NCBI GenBank assembly: GCA_031423495.1 | Contig: JANPFP010000270.1 | Span: 8,675 to 72,674, forward strand | DNA length: 64,000 bases | Source of the DNA: JACPYM01 sp031423495 | GTDB taxonomy: Bacteria; Acidobacteriota; Blastocatellia; RBC074 | Direction: 5' to 3' | In this document: positions 34,347 to 43,442 of the stretch, piece by piece | How positions within the stretch are numbered: position 1 is the stretch's first letter | How the letters are laid out: every line of letters begins with the position of its first letter | The notes under the pieces: generated by a model | Database searches by the model: none | What the model saw: the letters and a program-made list of their open reading frames with translations, nothing else | Told to the model about the DNA's origin: nothing | Made by a program: the position numbers and the translations under genes

Positions 34347-35726
34347 TTAACGGCCAAAGCGGCCAAACAAAACCACGCGCAACGTTTCAAACAAAACCAC
34401 TACGTCAAGCAGCAGCGATTGGGTTTTTATGTAATACAGATCGTACTGATGCTTCATCCGTGCGTCTTCCACCGACGCGCCGTAAGGGTAACGAACCTGC
34501 GCCCAACCTGTGATGCCCGGTTTCACCAGATGCCGTTGCGAATAATGGGGGATTTGTTTTTCTAACTGTTCGACGAATTGCGGGCGCTCAGGCCGTGGCC
34601 CCACGATGCCCATTTCGCCACGTAACACATTAATAAATTGCGGTAACTCATCAATGCGTGTTTTACGGATAAAGCGGCCTACGCGCGTAACTCGCGGATC
34701 GTTCTTGCTTGCCCAGACCGCGCCATTTTTTTCGGCATCGGTGCGCATCGAGCGGAATTTGATGATGCGAAACGGGCGGTCGTGTAACCCGACGCGCTCT
34801 TGCGAATAAAACATCGGCCCTTTCGATTCGAGCTTGATTAAAATCGCCGTGAGTAACATCAAAGGCGAAGTTATAAATAGCCCGATAGCTGCCACGATTA
34901 CATCAGCGACGCGGCGTAACCGACGATAGCTGCGCAAGGAACGGGTGTCAGAGAAAATCAACTGGCTTAACTGCAATTCCTCTGCGCTGACCTTGCCCGT
35001 CAGGCTCTCATAAAAAGGAGCCCAATTTTCCACGGTTACTTCATCGCGCCACTTAACGTTGAGCAACGGGTCAAGCGGCAACGGTTCGTGGTGGTCTGGC
35101 AACGCCACAATCACGCGGTCAGCGTTATGCAGGCGCACCAGGCTTTCCAGATCATCCATTACGCCGACGACGCTGGGGTTAATCAGGCTTTTGCCGATTA
35201 ATGCCGGATCATTGCCGATAAATCCGATAATTTCGTAACCGGCTTCGCGTCTTTGCAATAACTCACGCGCCAACTCGACGGCCTGACTATCGGTACCCAG
35301 AATCATGACCCTTTCGGCAAATAAAGGGCTGCGTAACCACCAACGCGCAATTAACCGCCAGCCGCTCATGACAATCAGCATTAACAGAAAATGCATAGAG
35401 ACGACGCCGCGTCCGAGTAACATAAATGGCAAGGCGTAAAAGAGCGCCGCTAAAATCATCGCCGCCAACCCCAGGGCCTGCACAATGCGTAAGGCCAAAA
35501 CGCTTAACCGGCGAATCATGCCGAAATCGTATAGGTCGAACAGGTAAAATGCGCTTTGCACGATTACCAGCGCGACGATGAGTTTCAGCCAGCCCTGTTT
35601 GCCGATGAGCTCGTCCCCGGCCTCTGCGCCAAAGCGGACGAAAGACGCTCCTAACCCGCAAAGGTAAATAAGACCGCTTTCAAATAGCACTAACAGAAAG
35701 GTGCGTTTCCAGTGCTTTGCTCGCAT
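34347..35726 (-). CDS. WbaP-type polyprenyl-phosphate sugar phosphotransferase
   Basis: A 459-residue initiating enzyme. Four or five N-terminal membrane helices and a Rossmann-like domain (RVMILGTDSQAVELARELLQ) precede the catalytic half. That half has the helix-turn-helix membrane re-entrant segment, FYSQERVGLHDRPFRIIKFR, the catalytic KTRIDELPQFINVLRGEMG and GPRPERPQFVE, with YDLYYIK near the end. It transfers a sugar 1-phosphate to undecaprenyl phosphate and so starts the repeat unit. The donor (Glc, Gal or HexNAc) cannot be decided. Confidence 0.9.
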   Translation of the reverse strand: MRAKHWKRTFLLVLFESGLIYLCGLGASFVRFGAEAGDELIGKQGWLKLIVALVIVQSAFYLFDLYDFGMIRRLSVLALRIVQALGLAAMILAALFYALPFMLLGRGVVSMHFLLMLIVMSGWRLIARWWLRSPLFAERVMILGTDSQAVELARELLQRREAGYEIIGFIGNDPALIGKSLINPSVVGVMDDLESLVRLHNADRVIVALPDHHEPLPLDPLLNVKWRDEVTVENWAPFYESLTGKVSAEELQLSQLIFSDTRSLRSYRRLRRVADVIVAAIGLFITSPLMLLTAILIKLESKGPMFYSQERVGLHDRPFRIIKFRSMRTDAEKNGAVWASKNDPRVTRVGRFIRKTRIDELPQFINVLRGEMGIVGPRPERPQFVEQLEKQIPHYSQRHLVKPGITGWAQVRYPYGASVEDARMKHQYDLYYIKTQSLLLDVVVLFETLRVVLFGRFGR

Positions 35727-35817
35727 GATTTAGGGGTGCTCCTGTCAAAAACGTGGACAATAAATCTCTATCAAGGGTTACGGTAACAATGCTTTGTTGT
35801 TACAAAAGTTGAGTTAG

Positions 35818-37431
35818 TTATTCGCCGACGCGGTTTAACACTACGCCGCAAATATCTTTTTCGTTAAATAACGAAACGGCCTTCGCCATTTGTTGGGTAG
35901 TCGAATAACCGGGGCGAATTACCATTAACGTCGCATCGGTGAGTCCGGCCAGTAAGTTGGCGTCAGGGCTTTCGAGCAAAGGCGATGAATCGAATAACAG
36001 GAAGTCGTAATCGGCTTCGCACATTTGAATGAGTTCGTGAAAGCGCGGCGAAGCCAGTAACTCAGCCGAGTGCGAAACCTTTTCGCGCATCGGCAACAGG
36101 TTGAAAGCTGCTGGTTGCACACGTAACGTCGCCGCGCTGGGGCTTAAGCCACGACGCACGGCTTCGCTCAAACCGACCGGCGCGTCGAGTCCTAACAAGC
36201 GCAGCACGGACGGATTGAGCAGGTCGCAATCCACCACGAGTACGCGTTGCCGCGCCCGCGCCAACGCGCCCGCCAGATTCAACGCCACGCTGGTGCGGCC
36301 TTCTCCGTGCAAGGCCGAAGTGATGAGTACTCGTTTGAGCAATCGTTTGTAAGAAATAGCGATCAACGAGACGGCTACTTGATCGTAGTATTTGGCTGCG
36401 CGCGGATTTAAGTCAGACAGCGAAATCAAATGCGGATCAATGCGCGTCGGGTCGAGCAGGGCTTCGCGCACGCGCTCTGATTGCCGGTCAAATGAGTGGG
36501 CAGGTGATTGCACGGGACGCATCGTTACGGCATCAGTCTTTGGGCGCTGCTGCAATGACTGCGCGGTTTCGAGGCTGTAATGAGCCGCCGGATTGGAGGT
36601 AACGCGCCGTTCGAGATCGCTCATCGAACGGCGTGCCTGAGCTTCGGGCAAAGCCTGTGGTTGCACGGGCGTGAGCTTGCGCTCTTCGTTGACCACGCTT
36701 TCACGCAAAGGTAGGCGCGGCGTGTACCCTTCGAGCAAGTTGGCTGCCAGCCGATCTTCGATAGACAACTGGACAACTTGCGTCGCCGACGGAAGTGTCT
36801 TGCTCACGGCTTTATTGCCGTTACCGTTTTCGTTCGTGTGATAAGCGGGCAAGGTCTCAGCTTGCGGCAAGCGGCCTTGCGCTTCATCAAAATGGCGTTG
36901 CAATTCCATCAGCCGGTTGAAATCTAACGACGCAGTAACTCGCTCGTTTTGCGGCAATGGCTTGGTTAGCGTAGGTAACTCAATCGCCGCCAACGCCGGA
37001 CGAGCCGATCCGTTGCCCGACCCATTAACTGAAGAAGCGTGGCTTTTGCCATTGCTTTGCCCGTTACTTTGGGTTGCCACGTGGAAGGCTGCCGTGAGTG
37101 GATGCGCGCCATTTTCGCTGGCACTTCTGTTATTCAGGTGGCCCGAAAGTTTGCTGTTGGCTTCGTGGGTTTGCCGGGTTTGGTGTTGCGCTTCGCGGAT
37201 GTTACGCCCGAACTCAAGGTTCATTTGCTGTAACTCGGCGAGCTTCTTGTAATAGTCGAGTTTTGCGGTCGCGCGCCGCTCTTGCGGGTTACGCGCGAGC
37301 AGGGAAGGCTGTTGCGCAAGCATCGCCTGTCCATTGTTTATTTGTCCTGCGTTCATCGCTTCGTCATAACCATTATGGGCTTTCGGCTCGGCAGCTTGAA
37401 TTTTTGTTAAGTCGGAATTCGCGTATTGCAT
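35818..37431 (-). CDS. BY-kinase/CpsD-like ATPase with long disordered N-terminus
   Basis: A 537-residue protein. Residues 1-350 are low complexity, rich in Gln, Asn, Ser and Ala. The ATPase follows: Walker A is HGEGRTS (375-381), with Arg379 where most relatives have Lys. Walker A-prime VLVVDCDLLNPS is at 397-408, and Walker B FLLFDSSPLL at 477-486. The protein ends GVVLNRVGE with no tyrosine-rich tail. In the family this partner controls polysaccharide chain length with a Wzz-like protein, which is encoded next upstream (37487-39055). Lacking the Lys and the Tyr cluster, it may bind nucleotide without being a tyrosine autokinase. Confidence 0.8.
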   Translation of the reverse strand: MQYANSDLTKIQAAEPKAHNGYDEAMNAGQINNGQAMLAQQPSLLARNPQERRATAKLDYYKKLAELQQMNLEFGRNIREAQHQTRQTHEANSKLSGHLNNRSASENGAHPLTAAFHVATQSNGQSNGKSHASSVNGSGNGSARPALAAIELPTLTKPLPQNERVTASLDFNRLMELQRHFDEAQGRLPQAETLPAYHTNENGNGNKAVSKTLPSATQVVQLSIEDRLAANLLEGYTPRLPLRESVVNEERKLTPVQPQALPEAQARRSMSDLERRVTSNPAAHYSLETAQSLQQRPKTDAVTMRPVQSPAHSFDRQSERVREALLDPTRIDPHLISLSDLNPRAAKYYDQVAVSLIAISYKRLLKRVLITSALHGEGRTSVALNLAGALARARQRVLVVDCDLLNPSVLRLLGLDAPVGLSEAVRRGLSPSAATLRVQPAAFNLLPMREKVSHSAELLASPRFHELIQMCEADYDFLLFDSSPLLESPDANLLAGLTDATLMVIRPGYSTTQQMAKAVSLFNEKDICGVVLNRVGE

Positions 37432-37486
37432 GGTAATTATTTACGTCAATCTAGTTATTCGGAAAAATCAGTAAAACAGCTTCTGA

Positions 37487-39055
37487 TTATTTGCTGCCAA
37501 TGATGGTGAATAAGCCGCTTTGTTTCAGCGCGAACATTACGGTCGGAATTAACACGACCACGATGGCGACGACCATTGCGTTGCGAGTCATTCTTTGACG
37601 GCGGACGCGGCTGTTTTCGACCGGCGTCAGCGTTTCAGGAATTAACCCTACGACCGGAGCACCCAGGAAGTATTCGACATCGCGTTCGTCTTCGATGCGG
37701 AAGAAATGGCGCGCTTCGACGAAAGCCACCGTGAGCAAAGCCGTTCCCAGCGCCAACCCCAAACATAAGAGCTGTAAGATCAACTTGTTGGGCGCGACGG
37801 GTTGTTGCGAAACATAAGCCGGATCAATCATCTTGAATAAGTTGATGCTGGGGCCTTCGCTTAAGTTAGCCATGGCCTTGTCAAGCGCATCTTTGCGATC
37901 CATCAACCAGAAATAACGTTTGCTCAACCGTTCATATTCGCCGGAGCTAGTAGCTTGCGCTTCGGCGTTCTGTCCGCTGTTCACCACCGAAGCGGGCAGT
38001 GCCGTCGGCAAGCTCGCCAGTTCCATCCGCTTGGCTTCCAAGCTGCGCTTGGTCAGGTCGAGTTCGGTTTGCAGTTTCTCGCTTTCGCGTTCCATTCCGC
38101 GTAACTCACGAAATTCAGGCGTGGCGTTTTTGGTGGCGCTGGCGTCGCTGGTTTTTTCGAGCCGCGCCACCGTGTCATTAACTTCAGCGAGTTGTTGCTG
38201 GGCTTGTCTTAGCTTGGGATTTTCCGGCGTATATTGCTTGCTGTAATCTTTCACTAAAGCATCAAGCCGCGCCTTTTCAGCCAGCATAAAACCATAAGAG
38301 GTAGTAGCGGTGACGCCGCCAGCAGCCGGTGGCGCGTTTTGCGACAGCAATCGTTGTTCGCTGATTTGCTTGGTTTGCAGGGCGATTTGCCGTTCCAGCG
38401 AAAATTGCTTGTCGCTCAACACGTTCATTTCAGAAAGTAACTGGCGGCGCAAAATGCGCGGGTCTTCGATAGCGGCGACGGCGCTGTTTTGGCTGGCGGA
38501 GTTACGCGAGTTAGTGAGTCGGCTCAACGAACCGACTAGCTCGCCGAGTTCCTGATCTACCTCACGAATCTGGGTCATGGATTGTTGCCGCAAGTTGTCG
38601 TTGGTTTGCGTGAAGTGAGAAAGAATATGTGCGACGACCGCTTCGGCTTTTTTCGGATCGGTGTTGCGATAAGTAATAGTGATGGTTTCTGGAAATTCGG
38701 GATAAAACGCACGCAGCTTCATGTCAATCTTGATGGCATTGCGCAAACGCGTCGAAGCGGCGTCTAAGTCCTCGCCCGCATTAGCGAGTCCCTGTTTAGT
38801 AATCAGCGGCGCGAGTAACTCACGGCTCAACGTGCGGTTTTGCAGCGCAGAAATCTGTGAGCTTAACGAGGCCGTATCCTCGCCGGGTTTAATCATGACC
38901 GCGACTTGTGCGCGACCTTCATAGATATTCGGCACGGTGCGGGCTACCAAGAATGTTGCCTGCAACATCGCCAGAGCTATTAAAATAAACAACCATTTAC
39001 GCTGCCACAAAATGGCTCCAAAATCGCCTAAACTGCGGGGCCGGAAACTCGCCAT
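37487..39055 (-). CDS. Wzz/GumC-like chain-length determinant
   Basis: A 522-residue polysaccharide co-polymerase. An N-terminal membrane helix (KWLFILIALAMLQATFLVA) is followed by a long periplasmic coiled coil (residues ~150-390 with LSRLTNSRNSASQN, ELRGMERESEKLQTELDLTK). C-terminal membrane segments near 430-450 and 490-515 follow a proline-rich QQPVAPNKL. It sets chain length and activates the BY-kinase-like neighbour. A good ribosome site (GAGGTGA) precedes the ATG. It is the first long gene of the locus. Confidence 0.85.
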   Translation of the reverse strand: MASFRPRSLGDFGAILWQRKWLFILIALAMLQATFLVARTVPNIYEGRAQVAVMIKPGEDTASLSSQISALQNRTLSRELLAPLITKQGLANAGEDLDAASTRLRNAIKIDMKLRAFYPEFPETITITYRNTDPKKAEAVVAHILSHFTQTNDNLRQQSMTQIREVDQELGELVGSLSRLTNSRNSASQNSAVAAIEDPRILRRQLLSEMNVLSDKQFSLERQIALQTKQISEQRLLSQNAPPAAGGVTATTSYGFMLAEKARLDALVKDYSKQYTPENPKLRQAQQQLAEVNDTVARLEKTSDASATKNATPEFRELRGMERESEKLQTELDLTKRSLEAKRMELASLPTALPASVVNSGQNAEAQATSSGEYERLSKRYFWLMDRKDALDKAMANLSEGPSINLFKMIDPAYVSQQPVAPNKLILQLLCLGLALGTALLTVAFVEARHFFRIEDERDVEYFLGAPVVGLIPETLTPVENSRVRRQRMTRNAMVVAIVVVLIPTVMFALKQSGLFTIIGSK

Positions 39056-39135
39056 CCTATCACCTCTTTACTAACTGATTACGTCTTTTGTGTTACAGAA
39101 AAATCTGTGTGCTTCGTTGTGCTTAACGCTATTAC

Positions 39136-39270
39136 CTACTCGAATTCGCTGCTCTCAGCCTTTTCTTTGCGCGCCAGTTTAAGTTGAATGACCGAAGCGG
39201 ATACCAGAAAAAGCAGGCCTGCCAGCAGCAGCCAGAATGGTTCAGTAATGGGTAATGCAAAAAATGACAT
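39136..39270 (-). CDS. Small single-pass membrane protein at the head of the locus
   Basis: A 44-residue ORF, MSFFALPITEPFWLLLAGLL then FLVSASVIQLKLARKEKAES, ending in an acidic tail. A good ribosome site (GAGGA, 8 bases) precedes the ATG at 39270. One membrane helix is preceded by an E-P pair and followed by Lys/Arg, a layout reminiscent of PEP-CTERM sorting tails, but the full P-E-P motif and Arg cluster are absent. It lies 80 bp upstream of the chain-length gene on the same strand, so it is probably the first gene of the operon. It could be a small regulator or assembly partner of the exporter. The function is unknown. Confidence 0.62.
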   Translation of the reverse strand: MSFFALPITEPFWLLLAGLLFLVSASVIQLKLARKEKAESSEFE

Positions 39271-39853
39271 TGGGACAATCCTCGTCGTTCCAGTAGAAAC
39301 GAAAACCTAAAATTCAATCGGATAATTGGTCAGGTCTCTGATTAAGCGGAGCGTGGGGAACACGAGAAAAGAAACTCGTCTTAACCTTGTCTTATTACAA
39401 TGTTAAGAAGCGCTGGGCTGGGCTGTCTGTCTTGCCAAAGCACTCACCGATTCCACCAAATCACCGCTTGGTTAGAGACCACGAAAACTTCCTGCTAACG
39501 AAGCATCCGATCCTGATTCAATAACGCCAGAGACACTCACCCGAACGAACCTTCGCCGTACTAGACAAGGCCGGAAGCTCCAACCTTATGTTTGGTTCAA
39601 GTGTTACCAAGTTCGTAGGTGTTCTGACGGTGGTTAATTTACCGAGTTTCGCCCGCGCGCGCATCGTTATGCGTGACTATTTTATTTTCAAATCAACTGG
39701 GTAATTGCGCCTATGCCACTCTTGATAGCATTGGTGTGCTTGGCAAAGGGGCGATGGACGCTGTACATTCGTGAGCTAATCCACGTTGTGGAGGAATTGT
39801 TCAGAGCCAGACAAAAAAGCTGGCTAGCAGAAACCATTGGGGAAAAACAGTAA
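39271..39853. other. Upstream region of the polysaccharide operon
   Basis: About 580 bp with no gene that I can support. The minus-strand promoter of the polysaccharide operon should lie here. AT-rich stretches occur near 39380-39410 and 39670-39700. I see no confident sigma-70 pair, riboswitch or tRNA. A short AGCCAG/CTGGCT stem lies near 39805-39825. Confidence 0.35.
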
Positions 39854-39884
39854 GAGCCAGAAAGCTGTTCAGGCTTGCTGGCTC
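39854..39884 (-). terminator. Terminator of the response-regulator gene
   Basis: GAGCCAG and CTGGCTC close a hairpin whose interior AAGC/GCTT pairs again. On the minus strand it is followed by TTACTGTTTTT. It lies about 33 bases after the regulator's stop. Confidence 0.65.
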
Positions 39885-39916
39885 GAAATTGACTGCGTAT
39901 TCCACAAGGTTGCGAA

Positions 39917-40696
39917 TTACATTGGCGGCTTGGCTAGCCCGTGGCGATAGGAATAGATGGCGAGTTCAAACCGGTCGCCGACTTCGACTTTAGAGAACAC
40001 CGAAGACAAATGGTGGCGCACGGTGATGACGCTGATGCACAGGCGGTCGGCTATTTGCTGGTTACGCAAGCCTTCGCCAATCAGGGTGACGACTTCGCGC
40101 TCACGTTCGGTCAGGCGAGCGATTTTGACGGCTTCGTATTCGTCGGAGCCGGAATTTTTGGGGCGCCACATCTCAGCGACTTTGCGTTCCTTGTCCGAAA
40201 CTCCATTAGTGTGACCGTTGCCGTTTTCTTCCGCGCCTTGCGAACGAGCCGTCCACAGGTCGCTCAAGACGCGCGCCATCAATACGCCGTCGAGCCAGAC
40301 TTCTCCTGCCGAAACTTTGCGGATAGCTTTGACCAGCACGTCGCCCGCCTCGAGCTTACGCACGATGCCCATGGCTCCGCTGCTGATGGCGGCGTGATGG
40401 ACTTCAAGATCATAAACGCCGGTCAAGATCAGCACCCTGGCTTTCGGCGCGACTTCGAGCAACTCGGTCAGGCACGACAGACCGTGGCTGTCGCCTAAGT
40501 CCAGATCGAGCAAGATTACATCGGGTTGCGAGCTGCGCGCGTGATCAACGGCCTCTTTCGCGCTGGCCGCGTCGCTGACGACGGTCAAGCCGGGTTGGGA
40601 TTCGAGTAACAGGCGCAGGCCTTCGCGTACGATCACTTGATCGTCAATCAGAAGAATACGCACTGCTTGAACAATCGTGCTGGGCATTGGTCTCAT
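39917..40696 (-). CDS. NarL/LuxR-type response regulator
   Basis: A 259-residue regulator. The receiver domain spans about residues 12-135, with Asp18/19, phospho-acceptor Asp64 (ILLDLDLGDS), Thr92 and Lys114. A ~50-residue linker rich in Asn/Gly leads to the LuxR helix-turn-helix (LTEREREVVTLIGEGLRNQQ, then SVITVRHHLSSVFSKVEVGD). No histidine kinase is encoded in this window, so it is an orphan here. Its position just upstream of the polysaccharide operon, on the same strand but with its own terminator, suggests that it controls that operon. Confidence 0.88.
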   Translation of the reverse strand: MRPMPSTIVQAVRILLIDDQVIVREGLRLLLESQPGLTVVSDAASAKEAVDHARSSQPDVILLDLDLGDSHGLSCLTELLEVAPKARVLILTGVYDLEVHHAAISSGAMGIVRKLEAGDVLVKAIRKVSAGEVWLDGVLMARVLSDLWTARSQGAEENGNGHTNGVSDKERKVAEMWRPKNSGSDEYEAVKIARLTEREREVVTLIGEGLRNQQIADRLCISVITVRHHLSSVFSKVEVGDRFELAIYSYRHGLAKPPM

Positions 40697-41197
40697 AATA
40701 GTTTTCCGTTAATGACAGAGCCGTTCTGTGCGGGATTAGATATTGTAAGGATGGGGCGTCGTCACGTATTAGAACTGCGACGACGACAAACTGCCTTGAA
40801 CAGCGAGGCAGTGGGAAGAAAGGGGACAGCTTGTGACGGCTTCAACAGCAGGCCGTGTGCTTTGCGGGTCTGTGGCAAAGGCGAGTAACTGAAAAGTTTT
40901 CGTAATCAGGAAAATAAGCAAGGGGGCGATCTGTCAGATCCAGCCCCCTTGCGATCAGTGCGGTGTATTTTGGTCGCGTAACGAACTCATCCGACGGCCC
41001 ATTGCTCGAAAGCCCAGTAAAAAGTGCCGTCGCCGATTATGTTACAGGAAAAATGCACCATCTGAATCTTTGCGCTATGAAACCCTCATTGCACGAAATC
41101 CAGTTCCTGAAAATCCACAGACACTTTGGAGTGTGACCGCGCGCGAAACGTTACGCGCCGGGAAGCAGTTTGTTTTTTTCGCTGAGTCAGCAGGCGT
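40697..41197. other. Gap before the response regulator
   Basis: About 500 bp with no convincing gene. It holds a strong hairpin (40918-40952, listed separately) and presumably the response-regulator promoter near 40700-40780. Confidence 0.35.
40918..40952 (-). terminator. Strong hairpin terminator of the sigma-factor partner gene
   Basis: GCAAGGGGG pairs with CCCCCTTGC, with an inner GATCTG-T-CAGATC palindrome. On the minus strand it is followed by TTATTTTCC. It lies downstream of the gene that ends at 41198. Confidence 0.7.
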
Positions 41198-42184
41198 TTA
41201 AGGACGGCTCATGCGCAGGAAGATTTCGCCCGCAAATTCGTTGGTTTGAGTGGCACTGACGACCCGCGCCAACGTCAGGCTGTATAAGCCGGGCGCGATG
41301 CCAGCCGCAGGGATGTCGAGCAAGACTTGTCCGTTTTGTGCGGTCGCTTCCCATTGCCAGGTTGGCGAGTTCATTTCGGTGGCGCGCAACTTGATGACAT
41401 AACGGCTTGCTTCAGGAGCTTGACCATCCAGAGCGACCGCCAATGGAATCGTTTGTGCAGCGCGCGGCAACTTGATGTCAGCGGGACTATTGGCGCTACG
41501 CGCCGTTGCCAGCGTGAGCTTGATTGCAGGCGTAGGCGTGGGGCGTTCCATTGAGGCGCTCAACGAATTTGCACCGCTTGCCACCAATTCCGAAAGGCTC
41601 GCGGCTTCGTCGCGTTTGGCGGCGGCTTCAGCCTGTTGGCGCAATGTTGTACCGCGCAATTCCTGCTCTTGTTGTTGTAAGGCGAGGCGTTCGCCTTCTG
41701 ATTGGCGCAAGTTTTGTCGCAGTCCCGCAATATAAGTCGTCAGCCCAAAACCGCACACCAGCAATAACGCGGTGGCTGCCAGCATCCGACCAAAGCTGAA
41801 TTTGGGTACGAGCAAGCCACTCAGATAATCGAACCATCCGTCAGACGACGCGGTCGCTTGCGGCGATCTTTTGCTGGTCGTGATGAACTGGCCTTCGCCC
41901 ACTTGGTCAGCGAGATAGGCCATTAGCTTGCGGGTGGATTGCAGTTTCTTGCGCCGATGTGGCGATTGCAGGAAGTGCTGTTCAAAACGACGGCGTTCAT
42001 TCAGCGGCAATTCGTTGCTGAGGTAATCGCAAATCAACTCGTCTTCATGAAGCAGAACGTCTTCATAAAACGATTGATCGCGGAAGTAACGGGTTTCGAT
42101 TTGGCTCTGTTCAATGTCGGAAGACAGACCCAGCAAATAGTCCACGATGGACTGATTTTCTTTCGCGCGTGCTTTCACAGTCAT
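41198..42184 (-). CDS. Membrane-anchored sigma-factor partner (putative anti-sigma)
   Basis: About 328 residues from MTVKARAKENQSIVDYLLGL. A cytoplasmic N-terminal region (residues 1-125) with DELICDYLSNELPLNERRRF resembles anti-sigma N-termini in layout but has no Cys-His zinc motif. One membrane helix (FGRMLAATALLLVCGFGLTT) is followed by a coiled coil (RQNLRQSEGERLALQQQEQE) and a beta-rich periplasmic end. The gene follows an ECF sigma gene on the same strand, so an anti-sigma or sensing role is likely, though the 378-bp gap is long. The ATG at 42184 is preferred to a GTG seven codons upstream. Confidence 0.6.
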   Translation of the reverse strand: MTVKARAKENQSIVDYLLGLSSDIEQSQIETRYFRDQSFYEDVLLHEDELICDYLSNELPLNERRRFEQHFLQSPHRRKKLQSTRKLMAYLADQVGEGQFITTSKRSPQATASSDGWFDYLSGLLVPKFSFGRMLAATALLLVCGFGLTTYIAGLRQNLRQSEGERLALQQQEQELRGTTLRQQAEAAAKRDEAASLSELVASGANSLSASMERPTPTPAIKLTLATARSANSPADIKLPRAAQTIPLAVALDGQAPEASRYVIKLRATEMNSPTWQWEATAQNGQVLLDIPAAGIAPGLYSLTLARVVSATQTNEFAGEIFLRMSRP

Positions 42185-42562
42185 GTACCTACTCTGGCTT
42201 CCCACGAAGTCTACCGGTTCAATGCCGGACGGTTTTGAAGATGGTTATGGAACTGGTTTTAATACAGCTTGCTTTGCGAAAGTGTTATTTGGGGTAACGT
42301 ATTTTGTTTGTCTCGCCTGTCTCTAGCACCACGCGGCAGTCTCGCATTTGCCGCGTTTTGGTCTTTCGCTAATGTGATGTGAATTTATTGCCAATTGATT
42401 ACGGGCTGAAACCCGTTCGATTCATGTTTTTCGGGGAATTCTGGCAACCTCGTCAGGCGGGGCAAGCCTGCCGATCATATGATAATTAGTGGACACGCGG
42501 CACAGCTTGGCGGCAGTCCGCGATTCTGTCAATTCTGCCGATCAATTTTTTGTGGGCGGCAG
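42185..42562. other. Gap between sigma gene and its partner
   Basis: 378 bp. It includes short hairpins (CGCGGCA/TGCCGCG near 42333-42356, ACGGG/CCCGT near 42403-42418). It probably has a promoter for the partner gene. No gene is supported. Confidence 0.3.
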
Positions 42563-43222
42563 TTACGGTTTTCTCACGCGGGCTTTTTGTGCTTTGGCGC
42601 GCTGATCGGCTTTTTCCTGCAACCGCTTGCTGATGCCGTCTTCGAGCGAAGCGCGCAAGCGATAAACCCTGACGCGCAATACGTTGAGGCTCACGCCTAG
42701 TTGGTTGGCGAGCGCGATACGATTGTCAATTTTGGCGCGCTTTTCGGTTTGATAATACTGAATCACTAACTCGCGGTTTTCGGCACTGAGTTGGTTCAGG
42801 CAAAACTCAAAGCATTCATACATTTCTTCCCGGCTGCGGCGCTCTTCGACATCTTCGACCGGAGCCGACAAATGTTCGAACTCAGGCGGATCGTCTTCCT
42901 GTTTGCTTTGTTTGGGCAGCACTTCAAGCGCCAGCCGCCGGGCGACGCCGTAACAATAATCGGGCAGGTTACGAATCTCTTCGCCTTCATCAATGCGCCG
43001 GGCGACGCGATTGAAGGTTTCGTCGGCCAAGTCTTCCGGGAACGTACAACCGCGCCAGTCAAAGAAGTTGACCAACACTTTACGCAAGTGTTCGTATTCC
43101 TCACCGGCAATCTCCCGATTTTCGTTCAAGCCCTGCAACAGGCGATCAAACGAATTGGCGTTGAGCGTCCAATTTTTCTCGCGGCGCGGAGTTTCACTCA
43201 CGCTCAGATTTCTCCTCGACAT
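42563..43222 (-). CDS. ECF-type RNA polymerase sigma factor
   Basis: About 219 residues from the ATG at 43222; a GTG four codons upstream is possible. Region 2 reads EEYEHLRKVLVNFFDWRGCT then ADETFNRVARRIDEGEEIRN and YCYGVARRLALEVL. Region 4 is LNQLSAENRELVIQYYQTEK then LANQLGVSLNVLRVRVYRLR. These match ECF sigma factors, with an unusually long ~40-residue N-terminal extension. It is likely paired with the membrane protein at 41198-42184 and may drive that operon or the adjacent polysaccharide genes. Confidence 0.85.
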   Translation of the reverse strand: MSRRNLSVSETPRREKNWTLNANSFDRLLQGLNENREIAGEEYEHLRKVLVNFFDWRGCTFPEDLADETFNRVARRIDEGEEIRNLPDYCYGVARRLALEVLPKQSKQEDDPPEFEHLSAPVEDVEERRSREEMYECFEFCLNQLSAENRELVIQYYQTEKRAKIDNRIALANQLGVSLNVLRVRVYRLRASLEDGISKRLQEKADQRAKAQKARVRKP

Positions 43223-43351
43223 AACTTCTGGCACCTAAAACTGCGAACGACGCGCCGAGGCGTCACCTCGAATGGCGTTCGCAAGAAGCAGACAAAGTTT
43301 TAAGCAGCAGGAGGGCTTCGAGCCGTTTGCTAAAAAACGGTCTTGAGGCAC

Positions 43352-43378
43352 GCCTTTTCGGCCTTTTCGGCCTTTTCG
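43352..43378. repeat. Three exact 9-bp tandem units
   Basis: GCCTTTTCG occurs three times in a row without change, about 130 bp upstream of the sigma gene. Confidence 0.9.
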
Positions 43379-43421
43379 GGAAGATACCAGCCGCGCATAG
43401 AGTCTTTCCACAGAGTCTAAA

Positions 43422-43442
43422 AACGCCTTTATTAAAGACGTT
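43422..43442 (-). terminator. Weak hairpin with T-run
   Basis: AACGTCTTTAATAAAGGCGTT on the minus strand forms a stem with G-T pairs and is followed by five T. It lies far from the nearest upstream stop (44205), so the assignment is weak. Confidence 0.35.

Noticed and set aside
2670..39270. Exosortase gene expected from the locus style
   Set aside because: No protein in the window has the exosortase membrane pattern with its Cys-Arg-His residues; only associated-looking families are present.
39132..39317. 61-codon minus-strand frame
   Set aside because: It overlaps the 44-residue gene at 39136-39270 in another frame; that gene has the ribosome site and a coherent membrane helix.
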